Source of the DNA: Amylibacter sp. IMCC11727
GTDB taxonomy: Bacteria > Pseudomonadota > Alphaproteobacteria > Rhodobacterales > Rhodobacteraceae
Length of the DNA stretch: 64,000 nt
Reading direction: 5' to 3'
Assembly (NCBI RefSeq): GCF_029854195.1
Contig: NZ_CP122960.1
Span: forward strand, 936,001-1,000,000
Numbering within the stretch: the stretch's first letter is position 1; each line of letters opens with the position of its first letter. Positions 1-7,288 of the stretch are shown here, in pieces. Position numbers and translations under genes: made by a program. Under the pieces are notes generated by a model that saw only the letters and a program-made list of their open reading frames with translations, made no database searches and was not told where the DNA came from.

Positions 1-116
1 GATGGATATCAAAGGCATGAAAGAGTTTTGAGCCGATCCATTTGGGGGCTGATGCAGGGTTGTTTCACGCCTGCACGCCCCCTATAAGCACGCGAAGTCA
101 GCGAAGAGGTTAGGCC

Positions 117-1073
117 ATGACGTTCACCGCCAAGCACCTTTTGGGGATAGAAAACCTGTCCCGCGATGACATTGTTTCCATTCTTGATCTGGCTGAACAG
201 TATGTGGCGTTGAACCGCCAACCCCATAAGCGCACGGATGCTTTGGTGGGGATGACGCAGATCAACATGTTCTTTGAGAATTCAACACGCACGCAGGCAT
301 CCTTTGAGATTGCGGGCAAGCGGCTTGGGGCGGATGTGATGAACATGGCGATGGGGGCCAGTTCCATCAAAAAGGGGGAGACGCTGATTGATACAGCGTT
401 GACGCTGAACGCGATGAACCCTGATTTGCTGGTGGTGCGTCACCCGAATTCTGGCGCGGTAGAATTGCTGAGCGAGAAGGTAAATTGCGCGGTGTTGAAC
501 GGGGGCGATGGGCGGCACGAACACCCCACACAGGCCTTGCTGGATGCGCTGACCATTCGCCGAGCCAAAGGGCGGTTGCACCGTCTGAGCGTGGCGATTT
601 GTGGGGATATTGCGCACAGCCGTGTGGCACGGAGCAATATTTTCTTACTGAACAAAATGGAGAGCCGCATTCGTTTGATTGCGCCCAAGACGTTGTTGCC
701 AAGCGGGATCGACCAGTTTGGCGTCGAAGTTTTTGATGACATGGCCGAAGGGTTAGAAGGTGTGGATGTGGTGATGATGCTGCGTCTGCAACGGGAACGG
801 ATGGATGGGGCATTTATCCCGTCGCCACGGGAATATTACCATCGTTGGGGGCTAACGGCTGAAAAGCTGTCTTATGCGAAAGACGATGCGATTGTGATGC
901 ACCCTGGCCCGATGAATCGTGGTGTAGAGATCGACGGCGAAATTGCGGATGATCTGAGCCGTTCGGTTATTCAGGAGCAGGTGGAGATGGGTGTTGCAGT
1001 GCGTATGGCCGCGATGGAATTGTTGGTGCGCGGGCGGCGAAAGGCGGCGAATGAGCAAGGGGTGATGGTATGA
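117..1073 (+). CDS. pyrB: Aspartate carbamoyltransferase catalytic subunit
   Basis: Condenses carbamoyl phosphate with L-aspartate, the committed step of cytosolic pyrimidine synthesis. The 318-residue length is normal for the catalytic chain. Visible signatures are the carbamoyl-phosphate loop FFENSTRTQASFE (STRT at residues 56-59), the SSIKKGET loop, HPTQALLDA around residue 136 and the C-terminal HPGPMNRG segment. The ATG follows a purine-rich GAAGAGGTTAGG stretch. Its stop overlaps the next start by four bases (ATGA), and a PyrC homologue follows, so translation of the three genes is probably coupled. No pyrI regulatory subunit is adjacent. Identity is very secure. Confidence 0.97.
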   Translation: MTFTAKHLLGIENLSRDDIVSILDLAEQYVALNRQPHKRTDALVGMTQINMFFENSTRTQASFEIAGKRLGADVMNMAMGASSIKKGETLIDTALTLNAMNPDLLVVRHPNSGAVELLSEKVNCAVLNGGDGRHEHPTQALLDALTIRRAKGRLHRLSVAICGDIAHSRVARSNIFLLNKMESRIRLIAPKTLLPSGIDQFGVEVFDDMAEGLEGVDVVMMLRLQRERMDGAFIPSPREYYHRWGLTAEKLSYAKDDAIVMHPGPMNRGVEIDGEIADDLSRSVIQEQVEMGVAVRMAAMELLVRGRRKAANEQGVMV

Positions 1074-1465
1074 TGCGGGCGTTAACGCTGTGTTTTGCTG
1101 TTGTGTTTGGCGGCGTTGGGCCTGTTTTTGCGGGATCGTATGACGATCAGTATTGCACGGTTATTTCGGATGCGGATCGTCACAATTCCAAGGGCGCGCG
1201 CCTGACAACTGTGGCGCAGGTCATTCAAAATGAGCGGGCGAATTTTCATAATAATCGCCACCGCGACGACGGTGATGAAACCGATTTTACATTCCAGTCC
1301 AAATCAGCGCGTGCGCAAATGGCAGGCATGTTTCGTGCCAATTCAGTAGGGCCGTTTTTGTCAGAACAAATTGTGTCTGGTTATGGTAACGTGAGCGTTT
1401 GTGTTTGGGCCTCTGGTGTTGATTTCCCTGCGCTAGTGATCGAAGTTTGGAGGCTTGGCCGATGA
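1070..1465 (+). CDS. Small secreted protein of unknown function between pyrB and pyrC
   Basis: 131 residues starting ATGATG inside the last codons of pyrB, and ending in an ATGA overlap with the next gene. The N-terminus is a clear signal peptide (MMRALTLCFAVVFGG, predicted cleavage near VFAG-SYDD), so the product should be periplasmic. The mature part has two cysteines (in DDQYCTVI and VSVCVWAS) that could form a disulfide, is rich in Asn, His and Arg in the middle, and ends in a hydrophobic VIEVWRLGR strand. I recognise no domain. An exported protein sandwiched by overlaps inside a pyrimidine operon is unexpected. Coding status is supported by the precise overlaps on both sides. Confidence 0.8.
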   Translation: MMRALTLCFAVVFGGVGPVFAGSYDDQYCTVISDADRHNSKGARLTTVAQVIQNERANFHNNRHRDDGDETDFTFQSKSARAQMAGMFRANSVGPFLSEQIVSGYGNVSVCVWASGVDFPALVIEVWRLGR

Positions 1466-2739
1466 CCGTTTTGCTGACGAATGCCCGATTGATTGATCCT
1501 GAAAATGGCGAGCGCTTTGGAAGCGTTCTAATTGAAGACGGGCAGATTGCGCGGGTTTTCAGTGACGTGGATGCGCTGCCTAAGGCGGCTGAGGTGATCG
1601 ATTGCGCCGGTAAGTGCCTTGCCCCTGGGATCATTGATATTGGCGTTAAGGTTTGCGAGCCTGGCGAGCGGCATAAAGAGAGTTTTCGCACGGCTGGTGA
1701 CGCCGCAGCGGCGGGGGGTGTCACGACGATGGTTGTGCGGCCCGATACGGAGCCTGCGGTTGATAGCCCTGAAACGTTGCAATTTGCAGCGCGGCGAGCG
1801 GCGGATGTCTGCAAGGTGAAGGTGTTGCCGATGGCGGCGCTAACAAAGGACCGTGCAGGCCAAGAAATGGCCGAAATCGGGTTTCTGATGGATGCGGGGG
1901 CTGTGGCCTTTACCGATTGTGATTTTGTGAACCGCAACAACAAGATTTTTGGCCGATGCCTGAGCTATGCGCAGATGATGGGCGCCGTGGTGATTGGCCA
2001 TGCGCAGGAACCTGTGATGTCGGACGGGGCCTGTGCCACTTCGGGTCCGTTTGCGAGTAAACTGGGGTTGCCTGCCGTCAGTGTAATGGCTGAACGCATG
2101 CAGCTGGAACGCGATATGGCAATGGTCGAGATGACGGGCGTGACTTATCACCTGGATCAGCTTTCGGCGGCTGTGAGCCTGCCTGTTTTGGAGCGGGCGA
2201 AGGCGGCAGGATTGCCTGTAACGGCTGGGGTTTCGATCCACCATTTGACGCTGAATGAGTTGGACATCGACGGATACCGCACCTTTTTCAAAGTGAAACC
2301 ACCACTGCGCCCTGAAGAAGATCGTGTGGCCATGGCTGATGCGGTGGGCGCGGGGTTGATTGATATTATCAGTTCCATGCACACGCCACAGGACGAGGAA
2401 AGCAAACGCCTGCCGTTTGAAGAAGCGGCGAGCGGGGCCGTTGGTTTAGAAACGTTGCTGCCTGCGGCCATGTCATTGGTGCATGCAGGGCATATGGATT
2501 TGGCAACTTTGTGGAAGGCGTTGTCGTTGAACCCTGCAAAACTGTTGGGTTTGGATGGCGGGCGTTTGGCCGAGGGCGCGCCTGCGGATTTGGTGGTGTT
2601 TGATCCTGATAAGCCGTTTGTGATGGATCGTTTTGCGCTGAAATCGCGCTGCAAAAATACGCCGTTTGATGAACGACGAATGCAAGGGGCGGTTTTGCGC
2701 ACTTTTGTAAATGGGGATCAGGTTTATGCCAGAGATTGA
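1462..2739 (+). CDS. Dihydroorotase-like protein lacking catalytic residues (PyrC'/PyrX type)
   Basis: 425-residue amidohydrolase-fold protein aligning throughout with class I dihydroorotase: the REPG-like turn (CEPGERHKES), AGGVTTM, GHAQEP, SIHHLTL and PPLRPEEDR blocks are all present. The metal and catalytic residues are not. The expected D-x-H-x-H reads DIGVKV (residues 59-64), the substrate Arg is Cys65, the second zinc His after YH is Gln233 (YHLDQLS), and the catalytic TDHAPH motif reads SMHTPQ around residue 306. In pseudomonads an inactive PyrC' encoded next to pyrB is needed for aspartate carbamoyltransferase assembly, which is the best analogy. ATG 1462 was chosen because it overlaps the upstream stop. 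An active dihydroorotase should lie elsewhere. Confidence 0.9.
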   Translation: MTVLLTNARLIDPENGERFGSVLIEDGQIARVFSDVDALPKAAEVIDCAGKCLAPGIIDIGVKVCEPGERHKESFRTAGDAAAAGGVTTMVVRPDTEPAVDSPETLQFAARRAADVCKVKVLPMAALTKDRAGQEMAEIGFLMDAGAVAFTDCDFVNRNNKIFGRCLSYAQMMGAVVIGHAQEPVMSDGACATSGPFASKLGLPAVSVMAERMQLERDMAMVEMTGVTYHLDQLSAAVSLPVLERAKAAGLPVTAGVSIHHLTLNELDIDGYRTFFKVKPPLRPEEDRVAMADAVGAGLIDIISSMHTPQDEESKRLPFEEAASGAVGLETLLPAAMSLVHAGHMDLATLWKALSLNPAKLLGLDGGRLAEGAPADLVVFDPDKPFVMDRFALKSRCKNTPFDERRMQGAVLRTFVNGDQVYARD

Positions 2740-3334
2740 TATCACCGTGATGCAAGGGCTGCTGGTTGCGATCTGCGGCTACGTGCTGGGGTCAATCCCG
2801 TTTGGGATGGTATTGGCACGGATCATGGGCCTTGGCAATTTGCGCGATATTGGATCGGGTAATATTGGGGCAACAAATGTTTTGCGCACAGGCAACAAGA
2901 CGGCGGCATTTCTGACATTGGCGTTTGATGCAGGCAAGGGCGCGGTTGCGGTGTTGATTGCACGCGCGATGTTTGGCGAAGCGGCCGCGCAAATTGCGGG
3001 TTTAGCTGCGTTTTTGGGGCATCTGTTCCCTGTGTGGCTGAAATTTCAGGGCGGCAAGGGCGTGGCAACATTTCTTGGGCTGGTGCTAGCGTTGTCGTTC
3101 CCTGTGGGGTTCGCGGCCTGTATGACGTGGCTGGCCGCGGCTGTTATCGGGCGCATGTCATCGGCGGCGGCGCTGGTTAGTGCGCTGTGTACACCAATTT
3201 GGTGTTTTTTGTTTGGCTATCCCGTTGGCTTCGTTCTAACGGCGGTGCTTGCCCTGCTGATCTGGTGGAGTCATCGCAGCAACATTGGCCGAATTATTGC
3301 TGGTTCAGAGCCGAAAATCGGTAAAAAGGCTTGA
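2726..3334 (+). CDS. plsY: Glycerol-3-phosphate acyltransferase PlsY
   Basis: Inner-membrane enzyme that acylates glycerol-3-phosphate from acyl-phosphate, the first step of phospholipid synthesis with PlsX. About 202 residues with several membrane spans and the three PlsY signatures: GSIPFGMVLARI with DIGSGNIGATNVLR, then DAGKGAVAV, then LKFQGGKGVATFLG. The ATG at 2726 overlaps the 3' end of the pyrC-like gene by 14 bases; an in-frame ATG at 2711 would add five residues. Position behind the pyr genes suggests transcriptional read-through. Confidence 0.95.
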   Translation: MPEIDITVMQGLLVAICGYVLGSIPFGMVLARIMGLGNLRDIGSGNIGATNVLRTGNKTAAFLTLAFDAGKGAVAVLIARAMFGEAAAQIAGLAAFLGHLFPVWLKFQGGKGVATFLGLVLALSFPVGFAACMTWLAAAVIGRMSSAAALVSALCTPIWCFLFGYPVGFVLTAVLALLIWWSHRSNIGRIIAGSEPKIGKKA

Positions 3335-3387
3335 TCACAGAAGCGTGATCGCTCAGAATCGTCAAAAATCGTTAGGGGATTTCGAGC

Positions 3388-3786
3388 ATGGATTTTGTAA
3401 CAGCAGTTAAAACTTGTTTTGCCAAATATGTAGATTGGCACGGGCGGGCCTTGCGATCCGAATTTTGGTGGTGGACGCTGTTTACCTTTATTGCGAGCAT
3501 TTTGCTGTCGATCCTTGATGCAGTGATCTTTGGCTATTCTTTTGAAAGTGGCGGGATTCTGGACACGCTGTTTTCGCTGGCCACGTTGTTGCCAACCATC
3601 TTTGTAACCACGCGTCGTTTGCATGATGTTGGTCGGTCTGGCTGGTGGCAGTTGATTGTGTTCACCATTATTGGGATTTTCGTTCTGTTGTATTGGTTGA
3701 TCATCGAAGGCGATCAAGGCGATAACGATTATGGTCCACATCCATTGGGTGCAGGCAGTGAAGATTTGGGGGAAGTGTTTCGGTAA
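3388..3786 (+). CDS. DUF805 family membrane protein (first copy)
   Basis: 132 residues with about three hydrophobic segments. The family signature is clear: YVDWHGRALRSEFWWW near the N-terminus and TRRLHDVGRSGWWQL in the middle, with a C-terminal acidic-hydrophilic tail (EGDQGDNDYGPHPLG). The function of DUF805 inner-membrane proteins is not established. A paralogue follows immediately, giving a tandem duplication; both start with a near-identical MDFVTAVKTCF / MNFTTAVKTCF sequence. A TTCGAGC stretch precedes the ATG and the Shine-Dalgarno is weak. Confidence 0.9.
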   Translation: MDFVTAVKTCFAKYVDWHGRALRSEFWWWTLFTFIASILLSILDAVIFGYSFESGGILDTLFSLATLLPTIFVTTRRLHDVGRSGWWQLIVFTIIGIFVLLYWLIIEGDQGDNDYGPHPLGAGSEDLGEVFR

Positions 3787-3863
3787 GACGCCGAACGCTT
3801 TGTTTAAAGGCGTGGGGCAATTGTGCGCCACGCAGGTGTAAGTTCAAAAAAAGGACGAAAAAA

Positions 3864-4241
3864 ATGAATTTCACAACAGCAGTAAAGACGTGTTTCAGAA
3901 AATACGTGGACTGGAATGGCCGTGCTTTGCGGTCCGAATATTGGTATTTCTACCTGTTCGTTATCCTCGGTGTGATTGTCACATCTATTCTGGATGCGGC
4001 AACGGGCCTGTTTATCTTTACAGGTTTGTTCTATCTCGCGATCCTGTTGCCAATGTTGTTTGTGACCGTGCGTCGCTTGCATGACGTTGGTCGCAGCGGG
4101 TGGTGGATGCTGATTTCCATAATCCCATTGGCTGGTTTGATTTTGCTGTATTGGATGATCATCGAAGGCGACAAGGGCGACAACGCGTATGGTCCTCACC
4201 CACTGGGTGGTGTCGGCGATGTAAGCGATACATTCAGCTAA
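3864..4241 (+). CDS. DUF805 family membrane protein (second copy)
   Basis: 125-residue paralogue of the preceding protein. It keeps YVDWNGRALRSEYWYF, VRRLHDVGRSGWWML and the EGDKGDNAYGPHPLGG tail but differs in the first membrane segment, so the duplication is not recent. The ATG follows AAAAAAAGGACGAAAAAA, a good ribosome site. The intergenic gap to copy one is 77 bases, so they are likely co-transcribed. Function unknown; a fixed pair of related membrane subunits is possible. Confidence 0.9.
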   Translation: MNFTTAVKTCFRKYVDWNGRALRSEYWYFYLFVILGVIVTSILDAATGLFIFTGLFYLAILLPMLFVTVRRLHDVGRSGWWMLISIIPLAGLILLYWMIIEGDKGDNAYGPHPLGGVGDVSDTFS

Positions 4242-4248
4242 GCCTGAG

Positions 4249-5055
4249 TTACGAAGGGCAACCGCGCAGTTCAATGGCGCGGTTGCCACCGAGCAAAGTC
4301 AGAGTGATTTTGCTGCGATCCAAGACCATAGGCGTATCCCCGTAAGCGTATAAATTTGCGCTGGCTGTTAGGGTGGTTCCGCTGGAAAATGTGCGGTCTT
4401 GTTCAACCCATACATCTGGATGTGGAAATTCAACCACGGTGAACGTGTCTGCAGGCAAGGCGCTGCGGGTATTGATGTTGGCTGTGACGCGAAATCCGTC
4501 TTTGATGGGGGTGATATCACATTGAACAGAGCGCACCCCTGCGGATTTTGCGGACTTTGGCTTTTGGGCCAAGGCATTGCGGATGGCGGCTTGGCTGGCT
4601 TTGTCTGTTCCAGCAACATTGAGCGAAAACTTGGCTTTGACTGGGATGCAGATGTCATCGCAGACGCCAAAGATGACCTCGCCTTGCACGGCGATTGGCT
4701 CCCCTTTTTTAAGAGGGGTGATGCCGATGGGTAAAACCAGTTCGTCTTTGTACCCGATTGTTTGCCCGCTTTTGTCATTGAACACGCGGGGTTCTGGCCA
4801 GTGAAAGCTGACGGCGGCCACGTTGGAAGACCCCGCCCAGTTAAACGTGGGTGGAATGCCGTTGCCACCGGGGGACCGCCAATAGGTTTTCCAGCCTTCT
4901 TTTAACTGAATATGCGCGGCGATCATGTGACCATTGGATGTAGGATAGCCTGGCAAAATATCCAAACGGGCCACGTTGTGAATGTTGTACTGCTGCGCAG
5001 ACGCCGACAGAGGCGTGCCCATCGCAAGGCAAAAGAGCAAAATTTTACGGATCAT
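4249..5055 (-). CDS. Periplasmic DsbD N-terminal-domain-like protein
   Basis: About 268 residues with a signal peptide (MIRKILLFCLAMGTPLSASA, cleavage after SAQ). The mature protein resembles the soluble N-terminal domain of DsbD/ScsB: KEGWKTYWRSPGG, GYKDELVLPI and the cysteine pair in FGVCDDICIPV, which in DsbD passes electrons to periplasmic partners. It lacks the membrane and C-terminal thioredoxin domains of a full DsbD, so it would need another reductant or act as a binding domain. ATG 5055 was preferred over the upstream in-frame ATG because it begins the signal peptide. It is convergent with the DUF805 pair. Confidence 0.85.
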   Translation of the reverse strand: MIRKILLFCLAMGTPLSASAQQYNIHNVARLDILPGYPTSNGHMIAAHIQLKEGWKTYWRSPGGNGIPPTFNWAGSSNVAAVSFHWPEPRVFNDKSGQTIGYKDELVLPIGITPLKKGEPIAVQGEVIFGVCDDICIPVKAKFSLNVAGTDKASQAAIRNALAQKPKSAKSAGVRSVQCDITPIKDGFRVTANINTRSALPADTFTVVEFPHPDVWVEQDRTFSSGTTLTASANLYAYGDTPMVLDRSKITLTLLGGNRAIELRGCPS

Positions 5056-5251
5056 AAGAGCGCTGCATTCATGGTTCTGGTTCCACCGCAGAGTATGAGG
5101 CACAGAGCCAAAGTAAAAGTCACATTTCAGAGATATCGCCGTGACAGTTCTGTGCGCAAGGGTTGAAACTGTTCGGAATCAGCCGCATGTTAACACTTAG
5201 GAATTAGACGTTTGACGACCGACCGCGAGGGTTTTGGTCGTGACAACGAGA

Positions 5252-5839
5252 ATGGACACCATGAGCGTTTTTGATCAAGAGGCAACACATCTGGATGGCA
5301 AGCTGTTGATTGCAATGCCGTCGATGGGCGACCCGCGTTTCGATCGTTCCGTCATTTATGTTTGCGCCCATTCGGATGATGGGGCCATGGGGTTGATTGT
5401 GAACAAACCCGCCAATGACCTGAATTTTGGCGATCTTTTGGAGCAGCTGGATATCAAAGCAGAGCGCCCGATTGAGGCGATAGATGTGCATTATGGCGGG
5501 CCTGTGGAACACGGGCGTGGGTTTGTGCTGCATTCTCGTGATTATGAAACGCAGGACGCCACAATGAATGTGGATGATCAGTTTGGTATGACCGCCACCT
5601 TGGATATCTTGGAAGATATTTCTCAAGGGCATGGTCCTGAGAGCTGTTTGCTGGCACTTGGGTATGCGGGCTGGGGGCCGGGTCAGTTGGAAGGAGAGAT
5701 CCGTGACAATGGCTGGCTGACCTGTGATGCCAATTCAGCCTTGGTGTTTTCGGATGACCACGATGGAAAATGGACCGCTGCCATGCGCGCGGTGGGCATT
5801 GATCCACGAATGCTGTCGGCTGAGGGTGGGCGGGCTTAA
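5252..5839 (+). CDS. YqgE/AlgH family protein
   Basis: About 195 residues. The family core is unmistakable: GKLLIAMPSMGDPRFDRSV, then HSDDGAMGLIVNKP, YGGPVEHGRGFVLHS and LGYAGWGPGQLEGEI. Members are conserved cytosolic proteins annotated as putative transcriptional regulators, but a DNA-binding mechanism has not been shown from the fold, so the function should be read as unknown. Start choice is uncertain: TTG 5234, ATG 5252 and ATG 5261 are in frame; family members usually begin close to GKLLIAMP, favouring the later ones. It ends in a convergent intergenic region carrying element A. Confidence 0.9.
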   Translation: MDTMSVFDQEATHLDGKLLIAMPSMGDPRFDRSVIYVCAHSDDGAMGLIVNKPANDLNFGDLLEQLDIKAERPIEAIDVHYGGPVEHGRGFVLHSRDYETQDATMNVDDQFGMTATLDILEDISQGHGPESCLLALGYAGWGPGQLEGEIRDNGWLTCDANSALVFSDDHDGKWTAAMRAVGIDPRMLSAEGGRA

Positions 5840-5951
5840 CGGTGTGAGCAAACACGTGTTATTGCGCGCAATTTTTTAGAAAATCTGCACTGAATAAAAA
5901 TGTACTGGCGTCGCCGAGTCAGTATCGGCTCGTGTATCCTTTGCGTATTCC

Positions 5952-6039
5952 TTAACAGAACCTTAACCATGACGCGTCTTATAAGACGCGTCTAACAGCA
6001 CGCGTCATGGACAACGCGTCAGGGTTAACCATCGCTTAA
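5952..6039. repeat. Element A: symmetric ACGCGT array bracketed by CtrA-type boxes
   Basis: Four ACGCGT hexamers start at 5972, 5986, 6000 and 6014, an exact 14-bp pitch. On the left a perfect TTAA-N7-TTAAC box (5952-5967) begins 20 bases before the first hexamer. On the right TTAA-N7-TTAAC (6025-6040) begins 11 bases after the last hexamer starts, so the five-base gap is the same on both sides. The whole is mirror-symmetric about 5995/5996 and contains a perfect 22-bp palindrome at 5971-5992. It lies in the 373-base space between the convergent ends of algH and rpsU, with no gene start nearby. A sister copy with five units is at 23257-23358. The box matches the CtrA consensus; the array's role is unknown. 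Confidence 0.85.
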
Positions 6040-6120
6040 CGGGGGAGGGTGGTTGTGCGTTTCGGCGGTTGGGCTTTTGCAGTGTTTCCCCAGATTTGGA
6101 AAAACAAGCAATCCAAAAGC

Positions 6121-6148
6121 AAAACCCCCGAGCAAGCTCGAGGGTTTC
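6121..6148 (-). terminator. Rho-independent terminator of rpsU
   Basis: On the minus strand AAACCCTCGAG, a short loop and CTCGGGGGTTTT form a GC-rich hairpin followed by Ts. It lies about 65 bases past the rpsU stop codon, the expected place and orientation. Confidence 0.8.
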
Positions 6149-6212
6149 AAAGACCTATGGGATTTTCGCAGATGCGAAGTTCCCGTTCGGATCTCAGGAC
6201 GTCTAGAAAATC

Positions 6213-6419
6213 CTAGAGCATACCTTCACGCTGAAGTTTCTTACGAGCGAGCTTGCGCGCGCGGCGTACTGCTTCGGCCTTTTCACGGGCTTTTTTAACG
6301 GAAGGTTTTTCGTAATGTTGCCGAAGCTTCATTTCGCGAAATACGCCTTCACGTTGCAGTTTTTTCTTCAGGGCGCGAAGCGCCTGATCGACATTGTTGT
6401 CACGAACCGATACCTGCAT
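6213..6419 (-). CDS. rpsU: 30S ribosomal protein S21
   Basis: 68 residues, highly basic, with the S21 signature VRDNNVDQALRALKKKLQREG at the N-terminus (MQVS-start) and the RRARKLARKK tail. S21 binds the small ribosomal subunit near the anti-Shine-Dalgarno region and helps initiation. A GGTGGTGACC stretch precedes the ATG on the minus strand. It is a single-gene unit: its own promoter lies upstream at about 6498-6526 and a hairpin terminator follows. It is divergent from the COQ9 gene. Confidence 0.97.
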   Translation of the reverse strand: MQVSVRDNNVDQALRALKKKLQREGVFREMKLRQHYEKPSVKKAREKAEAVRRARKLARKKLQREGML

Positions 6420-6497
6420 GTGGGGTCACCACCTTTCTAAGTTTGATTTGCATGAGGCGGATCAGGACTCTGACACGCCTCGTGTGCAGGAAGTGGC

Positions 6498-6526
6498 CGT
6501 ATAGCAAGGACATGCTATATTGTCCA
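6498..6526 (-). promoter_or_regulatory. Putative sigma-70-type promoter of rpsU with overlapping inverted repeat
   Basis: On the minus strand TGGACA (6526-6521), a 17-bp spacer and TATACG (6503-6498) form a plausible housekeeping promoter giving an RNA leader of about 70 bases. A perfect inverted repeat TATAGCA-N6-TGCTATA (6500-6519) overlaps the -10 and spacer and could be an operator, or simply two back-to-back -10 elements for the divergent genes. Confidence 0.5.
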
Positions 6527-6540
6527 GCAAGGAGAATCGT

Positions 6541-7254
6541 ATGACCGACACGCCAAAGACCGAAGAAACACACCTGTCCGAGACCCGCGCCAAGCTGTTG
6601 GACGCGGCGCAATTGCATGTGGTGTTTGACGGTTGGTCCGATGCCACGTTTCAGGCTGCGGTTGCAGATTCAGGCGTGGATGCGGGGCTGGCGGCACAGG
6701 CGTGCCCTCGGGGTGGGCTCGATCTCGCTGTGGCGTATCATAAGGCGGGTGACCGCGCGATGGTGGCGGCGATGCAGGGGGCTGATCTGAATTCCATGCG
6801 ATATTCAGAGCGGGTGGCCTTTGGCGTGCGCGCACGGTTGGAAGCGGTGGACCGTGAGGCGGTACGGCGCGGTGTGAGCCTGTTTGCGCTCCCGCAAAAT
6901 GCAAGCGAGGGCGCGGGGCTGGTTCTGGGCACAGTTGGCCTGATCTGGGACACACTGGGGGACACGTCCACAGATGTGAATTGGTACACAAAACGCGCGA
7001 CTTTGGCGGGTGTTTATTCCAGCGTGCTGTTGTTCTGGCTTGGGGATGAGAGCGAGGGTTTCGCGGACACTTGGGCATTTCTGGATCGGCGCATCGATAA
7101 CGTGATGCAGATCGAGGTGGCCAAGGCCAAGATGCGGGAAAATCCGTTGGTGAGGGCGTTTATGTCGGGGCCTGGCCGTGTTTTGGACCACATCAAAGCG
7201 CCAAGCGGGCAGGTGCAAACGGATTTACCAGGGTATGTTGCACCCAAAGAGTAG
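6541..7254 (+). CDS. COQ9 family ubiquinone biosynthesis protein
   Basis: 237 residues. The C-terminal half matches COQ9: WDTLGDTSTDVNWYTKRATLAGVYSSV and the LDRRIDNVMQIE segment. The N-terminal half has a TetR-like helical pattern. Eukaryotic COQ9 binds lipids and supports the COQ7 hydroxylase of ubiquinone synthesis; a similar role is inferred here. The start is ATG 6541 because a strong AAGGAGAA lies just upstream; the earlier in-frame codon at 6520 lies inside the promoter region. The neighbouring genes downstream run in the same direction with short gaps. Confidence 0.92.
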   Translation: MTDTPKTEETHLSETRAKLLDAAQLHVVFDGWSDATFQAAVADSGVDAGLAAQACPRGGLDLAVAYHKAGDRAMVAAMQGADLNSMRYSERVAFGVRARLEAVDREAVRRGVSLFALPQNASEGAGLVLGTVGLIWDTLGDTSTDVNWYTKRATLAGVYSSVLLFWLGDESEGFADTWAFLDRRIDNVMQIEVAKAKMRENPLVRAFMSGPGRVLDHIKAPSGQVQTDLPGYVAPKE

Positions 7255-7288
7255 CTGTGAAATGGTCCTTTGACGTGGAGGACATCAT

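Noticed and set aside
1..31. Possible 3' end of a gene upstream of pyrB
   Set aside because: More than one frame could end here and too few codons are visible to recognise a product.
5972..6019. CRISPR-like interpretation of the ACGCGT units
   Set aside because: Units are 6-bp cores at 14-bp pitch with symmetric flanks; far too short for repeats and spacers, and no cas genes are present.
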